Below, one piece after another: positions 48,609-55,539 of a stretch of 64,000 bases of DNA (the stretch's first letter is position 1; the number at the start of each line of letters is the position of its first letter). Source of the stretch: Thalassia testudinum (lineage: Eukaryota; Streptophyta; Magnoliopsida; Alismatales; Hydrocharitaceae); contig JAZHRO010000055.1 of assembly GCA_037157565.1 (NCBI GenBank), positions 40,207,001 through 40,271,000 of the forward strand, in the 5' to 3' direction. The position numbers and the translations under genes are program-made. Under the pieces are notes generated by a model, which was not told the DNA's origin, ran no database searches, and worked only from the letters and a program-made list of their open reading frames with translations.

Positions 48609-48846
48609 CGCGTGGGTTCGTACCGGTAGCGGCAGAGGCCGAGACGGAGAAGACGTTGCTCGCGCAGGCGAAGGGCTTCGAGGAGGAGGAATGGGAAGAG
48701 AAGAGGGAGAGGGAAGAGCGCATGCGCCTCCAGCTGGCAAGCGACACCGAGCAGATCCCCGCAGTGAAGGGTGCGCGCGCGCGGAGGGTGTTGCCTACGT
48801 CGGCCGCCACACGCGGCACCAGCGACCTCGCTGCGCTCATTGCCAT
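25350..48846 (-). CDS. RIDA: RidA/YjgF-family reactive intermediate deaminase, organelle-targeted, six coding exons
   Basis: Hydrolyses reactive enamine/imine intermediates (such as 2-aminoacrylate from threonine or serine dehydratase), protecting PLP enzymes and branched-chain amino acid synthesis in plastids. Exons 48846-48624, 34026-33911, 33830-33786, 25833-25760, 25643-25594 and 25444-25350 sum to 603 nt: 200 codons plus TAA, phases agreeing at all five junctions and every intron GT..AG. Residues 1-74 (MAMSAARSLV.., Ser/Arg/Ala-rich, few acids) form a transit peptide like that of plant RIDA. The RidA domain holds APAALGPYSQAI (85-96), GNLVFVSGVLGLVP (99-112), MKNIGEILKASGA (130-142), PAPAR with catalytic Arg178, and KIEIEC with Glu193. 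Length is close to Arabidopsis RIDA (187). No stop or missing residue seen. Introns 1 and 3 are 14,597 and 7,952 bp, filled with transposons. Confidence 0.93.
25594..25643 (-). CDS. RIDA: RidA coding exon 5
   Basis: Acceptor TTACAG, donor GTGAGT. Encodes LADLKDFKNVNEIYGK, the strand-helix segment following the VVKTTI strand. Confidence 0.92.
25760..25833 (-). CDS. RIDA: RidA coding exon 4
   Basis: Acceptor ATGCAG, donor GTATGC. Encodes IMKNIGEILKASGASHSSVV and KTTI, the first long helix and following strand. It sits 7.95 kb from exon 3. Confidence 0.92.
26300..27700. other. Intron 3 sequence, no gene recognised
   Basis: GC-richer than its surroundings, with several medium open frames on both strands (for example 26294-26800 and 26985-26647) that I could not match to any family. 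It includes short imperfect repeats of ATAGCCAACCA near 27040-27065. It could be a decayed transposon or captured sequence. Confidence 0.3.
27960..29440 (+). pseudogene. GH17 beta-1,3-glucanase fragment, interrupted
   Basis: Glycoside hydrolase family 17 remnant lying antisense in RidA intron 3. Recognisable pieces in family order: ITNVKLYNIGSAILYALSGT and IDIMVILPNEILPLVAS (about 28080-28190), LSHEVF at the place of the family's AVGNEVF (the Gly-Asn before the catalytic Glu is lost, about 28258-28275), PILDLLTTRGPY, and in another frame LMVNTYPFFA (about 28349-28378). After a foreign block (about 28390-29165) it resumes with YFANFNIILNY, NVVDPTM, LLDAQLNAVF and YENVKVVVS (to 29345). The block VTNVKLYKIDSAILCALS at 28007-28062 is an extra diverged copy of the segment at 28083-28140. 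Frameshifts and the insert make it non-functional. Confidence 0.68.
28390..29165. mobile_element. Unidentified insertion inside the GH17 pseudogene
   Basis: About 775 bp separates two adjacent GH17 pieces, so this block is foreign. It is AT-rich, without coding sequence, and its ends share GTATGTCGAGGGCATGCCGA-like and CATACCGA-like words. Terminal repeats and target duplication could not be fixed by eye. Confidence 0.4.
30000..30930 (-). pseudogene. Ty1/copia gag remnant with zinc knuckle
   Basis: Minus-strand gag pieces in order: FKIFIGG and KDKVYDKWEQHNYMAMN, LLNNIEPKIVLNMPYKKNAK (about 30790-30625), then SLVDYYTTMESLFEELAIFQ (about 30520-30460), and CTYCKWMNHPSEKC, a CX2CX4HX4C zinc knuckle (about 30175-30135). 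Stops and frameshifts occur between them. A primer-site-like sequence lies 330 bp upstream. No pol was recognised downstream. The gag type differs from that at 3626-4206, so this is a second copia lineage. It lies in RidA intron 3, same strand as the gene. Confidence 0.7.
31256..31267 (-). other. Primer-binding-site-like sequence of the copia remnant
   Basis: Minus strand reads AGGTATCGGAGC, two changes from TGGTATCAGAGC, directly after a putative LTR end CCAACA at 31268. The LTR itself would extend to higher coordinates; its start was not found. Confidence 0.5.
31395..31680. repeat. Low-complexity alternating purine/pyrimidine repeat
   Basis: About 290 bases of imperfect CATATG, TGTATA and ACATAC words, for example ATGTATATGCACATGTATAT. 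Such tracts can adopt left-handed or slipped structures. No gene content. Confidence 0.75.
31700..33780. other. Intron 3, no gene seen
   Basis: Contains a decayed GCCTAGGC-type repeat at 31765-31880 and otherwise AT-rich sequence without recognised frames. Confidence 0.4.
33786..33830 (-). CDS. RIDA: RidA coding exon 3
   Basis: A 45-base exon between acceptor TCCTCAG and donor GTAAAA, encoding TGKFISDNVEEQTEQ, a nearly invariant plant RidA segment. An 80-bp intron separates it from exon 2. Confidence 0.93.
33911..34026 (-). CDS. RIDA: RidA coding exon 2
   Basis: Acceptor ATATAG, donor GTGAGA. Encodes from residue 75 (codon split G|AT) VKEAVQTDKAPAALGPYSQA to LVFVSGVLGLVPD, with the substrate-site Tyr of GPYSQ. 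Confidence 0.94.
34070..36690. other. Intron 1, no gene seen
   Basis: AT-rich intron sequence. A near-duplicate pair of about 60 bases, sharing GTATCAATGGGAAGTTTGCT and GTATCAGTGGGAACGTTGCT plus GAAGTGTCT and CCTTTTCACT, sits at about 34518-34575 and 34582-34638. Open frames at 35480-36330 match no family I know. Confidence 0.4.
36706..37800 (+). pseudogene. 5'-truncated L1-type LINE, 3' end with zf-RVT
   Basis: Retroposed 3' end of a plant L1 LINE lying antisense in RidA intron 1. The start, KNEGGLGVRNLSHFNKTLLL, is the segment after the RT domain; GDGGTFRFWHDDW follows, then the zinc-binding region (FPLKIRLFLWFLRRKR, CPLCQNEDEDVQHLFFDC) near 37310-37470. Several stops interrupt it. The 3' end is a 12-base poly(A) at 37790-37801. 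A 13-14-base direct repeat flanks the copy: ATCATTCTAAATC (36692-36704) and ATCATTCTGAATC (37801-37813), one mismatch. 5' truncation with a target duplication is the normal outcome of LINE reverse transcription. Confidence 0.85.
37924..38187 (+). repeat. 5' LTR (264 bp) of the FHA-carrying element
   Basis: Starts TGTTGAGAGAATTGTAGTGG, ends TCAACT, and aligns throughout with the 3' LTR. Confidence 0.87.
38188..38199 (+). other. Primer-binding site
   Basis: TGGTATCAGAGC, perfect initiator tRNA-Met complement, immediately after the LTR. Confidence 0.92.
38398..38625 (-). pseudogene. Captured FHA-domain gene fragment (plant FHA1/FHA2-like)
   Basis: Minus strand, open from ATG 38625: GFAKLQGEDFEYYMQTYFIM, LGRFSKKLTMDVDL, GGGMNISRNHVRTFYDF, FALDVLGKN, the N-terminal half of the FHA domain of plant FHA2-type transcription regulators (family wording GFAKLQGEDFEYYMQTYSII, GRNSKK, SRNHARIFYDF). 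FHA domains bind phosphothreonine; the LGR and SRNH motifs are the binding loops, and Arg, Ser-Arg and Asn are kept. About 75 residues remain; the rest of the domain and the C-terminus are absent, ending at a TAA. The open frame extends upstream to 38757, perhaps former 5' UTR. It lies antisense inside an LTR element. Protein-level conservation suggests recent capture or tolerance; no evidence of function. Confidence 0.8.
38760..39010. other. GC-rich part of the LTR element, possibly captured DNA
   Basis: GC content and CG-rich words set it apart from the AT-rich surroundings and resemble the adjoining FHA fragment. No protein recognised in six frames. It could be the 5' region of the same captured gene or a second donor. 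Confidence 0.35.
39158..39179. repeat. 22-base G homopolymer in a purine-rich tract
   Basis: Uninterrupted G run in an A/G-rich stretch (39127-39235) inside the LTR element. Length may be inaccurate in the assembly. Confidence 0.8.
39763..39992 (+). repeat. 3' LTR (230 bp) of the FHA-carrying element
   Basis: Preceded by polypurine tract GAGAGGGAG (39754-39762), starts TGTTGAAAG, ends TCAACT, followed by CATAT. TATA-like CTTATAAATAGG near 39829 is intact here but disrupted in the 5' LTR. Shorter than the 5' LTR by small deletions. Confidence 0.87.
39998..41344. other. Intron 1, no gene seen
   Basis: No recognised coding sequence. Weak open frames only. Confidence 0.4.
41345..41425 (-). mobile_element. 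tRNA-derived SINE or tRNA-pseudogene remnant
   Basis: Minus strand carries a pol III A-box-like TGTTCAAATGG (41416-41406) and B-box GGTTCAAATCC (41367-41357) about 40 bases apart, as in tRNA-derived sequences, followed by an A-rich tail. No clover-leaf or target duplication could be confirmed. Confidence 0.4.
41900..46490 (-). pseudogene. L1-type LINE, decayed, ORF1 to zinc-binding domain
   Basis: A 4.6-kb remnant on the minus strand of RidA intron 1, same strand as the gene. In order: an ORF1-like region (DUF4283-like wording near 46230-46020), then endonuclease pieces (VDAMGKTKELLML, PIFTPVYGSCDEGQR, LRFVGEDFSAML at the catalytic Asp-Phe motif, about 44950-44670), the RT domain (43426-43016: FYILVADALVVVV, LQCTNNSLFFIE at the place of FADDT, NLCVNQAKSTFILFSI), then AVLGDGAIFRLWLNG (42510-42465) and the zinc-binding end (LNVKIFA, LHDEDLVHLFLGCAFAKA, about 42110-41960). 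Many stops, and the YADD/FADD box is lost. The 3' poly(A) may be the T-run at 41599-41612; no target duplication found. Confidence 0.78.
46500..48560. other. Intron 1, upstream part, no gene seen
   Basis: AT-rich intron sequence between the LINE and exon 1. No recognised protein or repeat. Confidence 0.4.
48578..48608. repeat. 31-base G homopolymer beside RidA exon 1
   Basis: An uninterrupted G run (poly-C in the transcript) 15 bases inside intron 1. Run length is the least reliable kind of base call. Confidence 0.85.
48624..48846 (-). CDS. RIDA: RidA coding exon 1 (transit peptide)
   Basis: Start chosen at ATG 48846 because MAMSAARSLVPR aligns with the N-termini of plant chloroplast RidA proteins. 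ATG 48840 is an alternative two codons on, and an in-frame ATG at 48891 would add 15 residues encoded by a (CA)n repeat. The exon ends SVSASAAT plus one base before GTACGA. Conserved MxxSAARS, Arg/Ser richness and the Ala/Ser-rich end suit a plastid or dual-targeted presequence. Confidence 0.88.
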
Positions 48847-48862
48847 TGCCCCTCTCTCTCTA

Positions 48863-48880
48863 GTGTGTGTGTGTGTGTGT
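48863..48880. repeat. (GT)n microsatellite in the RidA 5' leader
   Basis: (GT)9, (CA)n on the transcript strand, within 35 bases of the start codon and flanked by CT-rich tracts. Confidence 0.85.
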
Positions 48881-48889
48881 ATATCTCTC

Positions 48890-51290
48890 ACTATCTCTCT
48901 CCCCTCACGTTAGCGCCGAGGGCTTCCTTCCACTGTCCTTATTGTCCAGCGCCCCGCAACGACAACCCAAAGGGAGGACAGAAAGGAGTCGATGACGAGC
49001 AACACATTTAACGCCTCAGGTGTGGATGAAATGCAGTTGCTCACGGTCTTTTAACAGGGGACGGACAGAACGGCGCGGTTGTCCAAAAGAAAGGGTTTTT
49101 TCGATGAGCATCGATTTAACAAAAACCCTCTCGGCTGCCTGCCCAGACCCCTCTACCAGCCTCGCTTCCTTTTTTTCAAACGGTATTGAGATTTCTCACG
49201 AGCCTACACATAACGATGAGCGATCATAACATTTGGCATTTCTATGATAGTGTAAACAGTGATCGTAAATATTATAGGTTCCATCGTATGTTGAACATAT
49301 TATTCTCTGAGATTAAAGTTAATTTAGAAGATTGCAGATAAATCTTAAATGACAGATTATTTTAGTAAATTACTTAATTTTTTTAGTGGCTATAGTGAGA
49401 TATTAGTTTCAATCTACAAAAGTTTGGTAGAAGAAAGCTCATAAGAAAGCAGTCAAATATGAAATTATTTTTCTTCATATATATTGTAAAATTAAAAAAA
49501 TTAGTCTTTATGGTAGTAATAATAAAATGATATAATTGTAAACCTTAAACAAATCTTCAAGTGTAATTAGTTTATAACTCTAATATGACTTTCCTCCATA
49601 TTTTTTGCATGAGGAAAATTTAGAGTATAATGCCTTGTAATATATAATTTCCCTTAACTAAGATCATAACACATGTCCAAGCCAATCATCACTTACCCTC
49701 TTTTATTACACAAATGAGTTCTCAATTGGGAATATTTTTTTAACTTACAAGTTTCATTCTTTTAACCATGGAAGTGAGATTGAGAATAGGAAAATTTATA
49801 TCTATTGATGTTAATGGCCTAACAAGAAATTGGAAAATTTTCCTTAAAATTATTATTTTTTTATCAAAATCCTAAACCTACGATAATTATACACCACCTT
49901 CTCACTGTACATATCTCTAAGTAGGCACACTCTATTATTTAATCATCACTACATCTCATAGAGTGAGCATACCCCACCAAAAATACATTACATGTTGAAA
50001 AAAAACAAGTAGCATGGTGATAAACACATCCAAATAACTACATGGCTAAGGTTGTTCTTAGTTAACATATAGCTCCTTTCAATTATAACGGTTTGAGTTT
50101 CAAAAGGATTACAAGATAAGAGGACAAGGGTTAATGGATTTACAATTATATAAAGCAAAAAAGCACCAAGTCCAAGTAATGTTATTCCCCAATGGTCGGC
50201 TACTTCTTTAAAAATTAGAATCCAACCATCTTTTCCTACATTCCTTTTCACCCTAAAACATCAATAGTGGCCAAGGCTACCAACATACTGACTGTCTTCT
50301 CCAACAACATTAGGAGACAACTTTAGGATCTACACTTCTGAAACTCCCTCACATAATATACCCAGAATATGAGGTCGAATGTGAGATCAATTCCACCGTA
50401 TATGTTGCACCTACAATTGTAGTTGCAAAAGGTGGGTGCAAGAAACATAGTGGATTGCTCGGTAAAATATTCTAGCATGAAAAAATGGGTAACAAAATTA
50501 ACATGAGCCAAGTGGCCTAACATATAATATTTCGCTAAGGGGAAAAAAGATAAAGGTAAAAGCTTGGTCCACTTGACATATATTATTGTTTTCAAGTAAA
50601 TATTATTATTTTCACAACTCATTTACGATTGCACATATTTTCCTTTCCTTTCCACACGTTAGTCTTTAGGGTTCATTTAAAACAATTATTTTCCAACAAG
50701 CCAGTCCACTCATCATCCTAGGTGTCTCAAGACATCGCGAAAGCGTGTAAATGGACATTTAAAACTTCAATTCGAGAAGATCAATTTGATACCCAAAAAA
50801 TCAAATTGTCAAGAATCAAATAAACAACCTATACCGAAATTATATGGAAAGAATTAATTTATTCTCATTTTGAAATCCTATCGAAAATATATCTCTAAGG
50901 GGACGTCAATAACACCTCACAGGTTGTGATAAGTCTATATTTGTATACATAGTTCATGTCTAATGTTATTTTACATTATTTAGTTCCAATAATTTAGATG
51001 TTTGTGGTATTTTTTTATATTCTTGTGTTTTTATCTAAATGCAAGAGTAAAGGCTAAATAAATGATGTATGAATCAAGTCAAGGCATTATAAGGGGTTGA
51101 TCCCAAAAGATTAAGCTCAAATAGATCCCAATTTTCCTTATACACTTAGATGCCTTAATTCCATCAAATCAATGGCCATCACCTATTCATTTATTTAACC
51201 AACTATCCTCCTAGTTAATCACTGGTATAACCTCCCAACTAATTCCACACTTATTATTCTATAATGACCACCATTATGCTAATTAAGCCC
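48890..51290. other. RidA upstream region, then AT-rich DNA without genes
   Basis: 48900-49220 is GC-rich and CT-rich and is the likely promoter side of RidA; no convincing TATA box at a typical distance. From 49220 to 51290 the DNA is AT-rich with no recognised frame. Confidence 0.4.
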
Positions 51291-51301
51291 CTAACCATCT
51301 C

Positions 51302-51740
51302 CACTAATAGCACCCCCAACTCTAGGAATGGCCACTTTTCATGATGGTTCAAAATCATTGCTTAAACATACAAAATCGTTGTATAATACCGTCGTGAAAG
51401 GGTGTGTCACGTTAGCATAGATGCAATGGTTATACTTGGAAACCATCGTGTATGCTGATGTATAGATGATGATTCCATTAACCATCGTATACATTATAAA
51501 TACAAGGGTTTAGTTTCAAAATCATCATTTATATCAAGAAACGCCGGTTATATAACCATCGTTTTTTGACATAAACAACAGTTAAATCATGAACCATCGT
51601 GTAAAAAATCGTCGGAAGTGCTGCCGATACATTTTGAATGGGGCCCAATTTTATATGATGCTTCGGTTATAGGCTAGTTATGATGGTTGAAGAATCATTG
51701 TTTAATTTAGATACATGACGATTTTAATTAAAAATTATTG
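51302..51740. mobile_element. CACTA-like subterminal repeat region
   Basis: CACTA at 51302 is followed by repeated AACCATCGTGTA-type words in both directions (51441, 51479, 51554, 51592; inverse GATGGTT at 51340 and about 51689), the layout of subterminal transposase-binding repeats of plant CACTA (En/Spm) transposons. The other end and the 3-bp target duplication were not found. Confidence 0.45.
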
Positions 51741-51989
51741 CATATAATGAATTTTTTTTTTAAATAATACAAATCTAGGTATTATAGATTTATTAATAAT
51801 GCTAATTGAAAGTAACTTACACATCACAATATATAACAACATAAAATAGTCACACTAATAAAAGAAGTTGTCATAATGTTAAAATATGCATATAACTAAT
51901 ACAAAAATGTAAGCCTAACTAAAGAAAATACATATGAACCTCAAAAAATACATATAAAACTAGCTAAGTAAACACAAAAGAAATGTAAA

Positions 51990-52235
51990 TCTATGCCTCA
52001 GCTTTTACCCCGTGTCCTGCTCCACCACTACTGAAGTCATCATCATCTCTACGAGGTGAGTAATGATAAGAGGTGTGATCTCGACCACTGCCCCGTAGAA
52101 ATGCTATCATCTCTTGCATCTTAGCTCTCTACTGCTCCATCGCTTGCCTCTGCTGCTCCATGAATTGCTTGGCATCTTACCAAGCTTGAGTTTGTTGCTG
52201 GAGCTGTAAGGTGACATTGTGGAGCTGTGTTGATA
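51990..52235 (-). pseudogene. C-terminal fragment of a CACTA-associated (transposase_24-like) protein
   Basis: Minus strand reads a Gln/Met-rich coiled-coil (QLHNVTLQLQQQTQAW, KQFMEQQRQAMEQ, AKMQEMIAFLRG), then a short acidic/Gly tail (YSPRRDDDDFSSGGAGHG) to a stop, with two TAG interruptions. This wording is usual at the C-terminus of the plant En/Spm accessory protein, and it lies beside the CACTA-like repeats. It would be the end of the second element gene. Confidence 0.5.
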
Positions 52236-52640
52236 CGCTTTCGTTGAGTTTTAAAATACATGTCATAATACAGTCAACAAAAGCGATTTAGCATTTAAAT
52301 TTGTAATCTTGAAAACAAAAGTGAGTCTGAGGTCATTTGTAGGGAGCAAGTATAGCAAATCAATTCATTAATCATAATAATTAGAAACAGTATTTGCAAG
52401 TGAATCAGATAACCAAAAAGATATACAATATATGTTAGAAAATGTATATTTCAGAATGTAGATATGAAAGTACAAAAAGATTATGCTAAAATTGGTGGTT
52501 TAAACTACTAAATTTAACCCTACAATTTAAGCTCTTAATCAACTTAAATAAATCAACAGTAACTGCAGTTAGTATCTCAGCAATTATCAGAATCAAGTAA
52601 AGCACCAAGTCAGACGGCTCGTCTAAGGCTCAAACGCCTT
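52236..52640. other. No gene seen
   Basis: AT-rich spacer between the CACTA-like remnant and the inverted repeat. Confidence 0.4.
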
Positions 52641-52669
52641 ATCTTCAAGGCCTTAGCAACGGTTAAGGC

Positions 52670-55125
52670 AAAGTACAGCAGTAGCACAGAGGCATAAGGG
52701 CCTTCGAATGGCTAAGTACTGAGGAGAGGGAGGGGCATGAATCCCGAGGCCACTGTGCAAAACCCCCCTCTCTCCTCCTCAGATCTCTCTCTCTTAGACC
52801 AGATGAATAGTATCGGCTATTCAGATCCCAAGCCCAAACCCATATGCACGTAGGCGCAGGCGAGGGCACGTGCAGTGTTGCGTGTGATGAGGACCTTACC
52901 CTCATGCGCTTGGAGGCAACCGACAGATGAGGAAATTTCAATTTATGAGTGGTCACGAGTTACTGAGTCCACGATATGAGACTAAAGAAGAGCTCCTTCT
53001 GCGTGTGAAGTTGTTGGAGATTTCTTCATCAAATTGGATCATATGCCATGGCGTATTGCTTCGAGTGAAGTCCTGGGAAGTTTCGTGTTCTCACCCACAG
53101 CTACGGGACGAGGTATTAGGGTGGATGGTAGTCGGAGCACGATGGACAAAGGTGACGTAGCAGTGGAAAAGGTGAAGTCGCCGACGAAGTGCCTGAAACA
53201 AGCAAAACGAGCTTAAAAGCCCCAATCAAATGGTTCAGAACGATCGCCGGAGGACGACGAGTATGTTGATGGAGGTTTTGTGATGCTTTGGTGGTTTACA
53301 GAGCTCTGCCGAGGTTGGAGAAGGTGTGCGACGGTGGGATTGTTTGATAGAGAGAGCGAGTGACCAATAAACCCAATTAGGTTAGGACTTTTGGTTAGTG
53401 GAGTGTGGCGGAGGCAGTGGTGGAGTTGGTGTGGTGTTTGGTGCAATAGAGTGTCGACGCGAGCTCACCAAAGCTCGTGCCGGCCGTGGAGAAGATGGTG
53501 GGGGAGAAGGGTGTATGTTGATTGAAAGTGGAATTTGAGTGGATAAAAATGTAGAAGAGTAGAGAAGGGGAAAGAGGCGCTCAGCTGGACGAGAGGGCAA
53601 CGGATTGGTGTTGGCTTTGGTTGGCTAGCGTCGAAGAAGATAAAGTTGACGGCGAAGGAGCGGCGAGGAAGGAGAGGTCGGAGGCGGCCGATCTTTGGTT
53701 GGACTCGGTCGCGAAGAAGAGGCGAGGAAGATGAGCCGATCAATTTGACCGTTGGATGACTTGATGAAGTGGTCAGAGAAGGTTCTCCAAAGCTGAAGTC
53801 GAGGAGGCCGAAGAAGGAGAAAAGAGGGGATTTCTATCTCAAACTTGGCTGATTTCAGCCATGGAATGGTGGGGCCTTTTTATAGAGTCTAAATCCAAGC
53901 TCTAACTTGAGGAAGGGGCTTGATTGAGTCTCTGATTGGAAGAAAATGCTCCTTGATTTTCTCAATCTTGCCTGAACTAGAGAATCAATTTTGATCTTTG
54001 ATAAGGGGTTGATCTGATTCCTTACTACTTGAGCAACAATCCCTTTAATTTTGGAGGGATTTGGGGTCAATTTGAGAGAGAAAACCCTCTCGAATCTCAC
54101 TGTAGAGCTTCGTTCACACTAATGGTGGCAGAGATCCATTTGAAGAAAATGACAAGAAAGTTAGGGACCCAAATGCAATAAACTTGAAACCTGAGGGGCT
54201 AAATATGAGAAATATAATTTTTAAGGGCTAAAATACAAACTAGGAGGGGTCAGGGGTAGCACAGTTGGTGTGCCTGCTCCCTATAAGGCTCTCCCTGTGT
54301 GGGGTGCGCGGGTTCGATCCCCCGTGGCATGCCCAATCGCACATAGTGTCCTCATGGGGGGACGCATCGCTGATGTTGTCCCCACCTCGACTCAGTGCCG
54401 GAGAGTGGCCGTGGCTGAGATCACGGAGGTGCTCCGTGGCAAGTGAGAAATTCGGGGGCCCCAGGGGGGGTGGGGTCTCCCCCCTCCCTCCCCTTTTTCA
54501 ATGTTTCAAAAAAAAAATACAAACTAGGTTAAGATGGACTCTAATTGGGCCCAAATTTTGGTACTAACCTAATTTTGACTTAAGGAATCTAATAGCGAAC
54601 TTAGATTTTAGTTTGGACCACTTTTGACAGGGCTATTTGCATAGAAGCCCAAATCAGGGTAATTTTCCATCTGAAGCTCTGTTCTAGGTCAAAATGGATT
54701 CAGATGGTCAAACCAAGGGTACCAAACCTATTAGAATATTTTTATATGAATTTTAAGAGGTTTAGATTAACTTTATCCAGACTAAAACTTCTTTAATTTA
54801 AGTAGGTTGATAATTAGGATTGTTGGTGTTGTTTTCAACCTCAAAATATGTAAAACCCCATTTCTGTCAATGTTAACCCACTTTTTAGAATTTTGAGATC
54901 ATTTGACCTTCAGTTAACCCCTGAATAATCCCTTGGTTAATCTGTGTTTATGATGTGCTGTTAAAATTACATAATTAACACTAATTCCCTATTCTCTTCT
55001 CAAAATCAGAATGATGCAGAGTTGTGGCCCTCAGATGATTAGGTAAGAACCTTTATCATTCAAACCTGAATAAATGTGGCTAGTTAGGGCCTATGATGGT
55101 GTTACCATCAAGCTGTTGTTGCGTT
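52670..55125 (+). mobile_element. Left arm of large inverted repeat (LTR/leader of a gypsy-like element)
   Basis: Its reverse complement matches 55.54-57.72 kb block by block: GGGTTTTGCACAGTGG-like, the TATA-like CTCTATAAAAAGG (minus, near 53886), CT-rich leader, and AT-rich 5'-UTR (TAGAGTCCATCTTAACCTAG, AAGTGGGTTAAC). On the + strand it ends at ATGATGGTGTTACCATC, where coding would start, and is cut off at about 55125. A SINE sits in this arm only. Boundaries are approximate. Confidence 0.6.
54245..54514 (+). mobile_element. tRNA-derived SINE with perfect target duplication
   Basis: A pol III A box TAGCACAGTTGG (54257-54268) and B box GGTTCGATCCC (54311-54321) form a tRNA-like head, followed by a GC-rich tRNA-unrelated body and an A tail. 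The 14-base repeat AAATACAAACTAGG flanks it exactly (54231-54244 and 54515-54528). The equivalent place in the right inverted-repeat arm (near 56140) has the uninterrupted sequence, a natural empty site. The open frame across it is a by-product. Confidence 0.88.
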
Positions 55126-55535
55126 TGTTGATTTTCCTACTACAACGTATTATGTTTCTGTAGCTGCTCGACGATGGTTGCCGACGACGACCCTTTCCGC
55201 TCATACCAGCTGGAGATCGTCTGATTCCTCCCTCCGCTATAAATGAAGCTTCTGTGCTCTAGAGGCATGACACACTTAAAAGACTCCTCAGGTGTCATAA
55301 GAGGCTGTTGTTGAGTTTCGGAGGAGGTATTTGGAGCAGGGGGATTGATTAAGTTCATCATTTCTCCCTACAAATTACAAATTAAATTACTCTAAGAAAT
55401 TTAATGTCATATAAAAATAAGTATAAAATTTAAATTAAATGATAATTAAATGTTGCTTACATGCTTTGTTTGGTATGTCTCATGTATCCATGTTCGTTCG
55501 CTGTTGGTGGTGGCCTTTCTACAAGTAATCTCATA
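55126..55535 (-). other. Centre of the inverted repeat with a short minus frame
   Basis: Lies between the two arms. A 73-codon minus frame (55361-55140; PLMTPEESFKCVMPLEHRSF) is the downstream coding part of the right-hand copy; protein not recognised. Confidence 0.35.
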
Positions 55536-55539
55536 GACA

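Noticed and set aside
48465..48740. Pro-rich minus frames across the G run
   Set aside because: Poly-Pro comes from translating the homopolymer; the real reading frame leaves by the splice donor at 48623.
54257..54321. Possible functional tRNA gene
   Set aside because: A and B boxes are present but the molecule continues into a SINE body with A tail and target duplication.
54265..54567. 100-codon + frame
   Set aside because: Lies across the SINE; pol III repeat, not coding.
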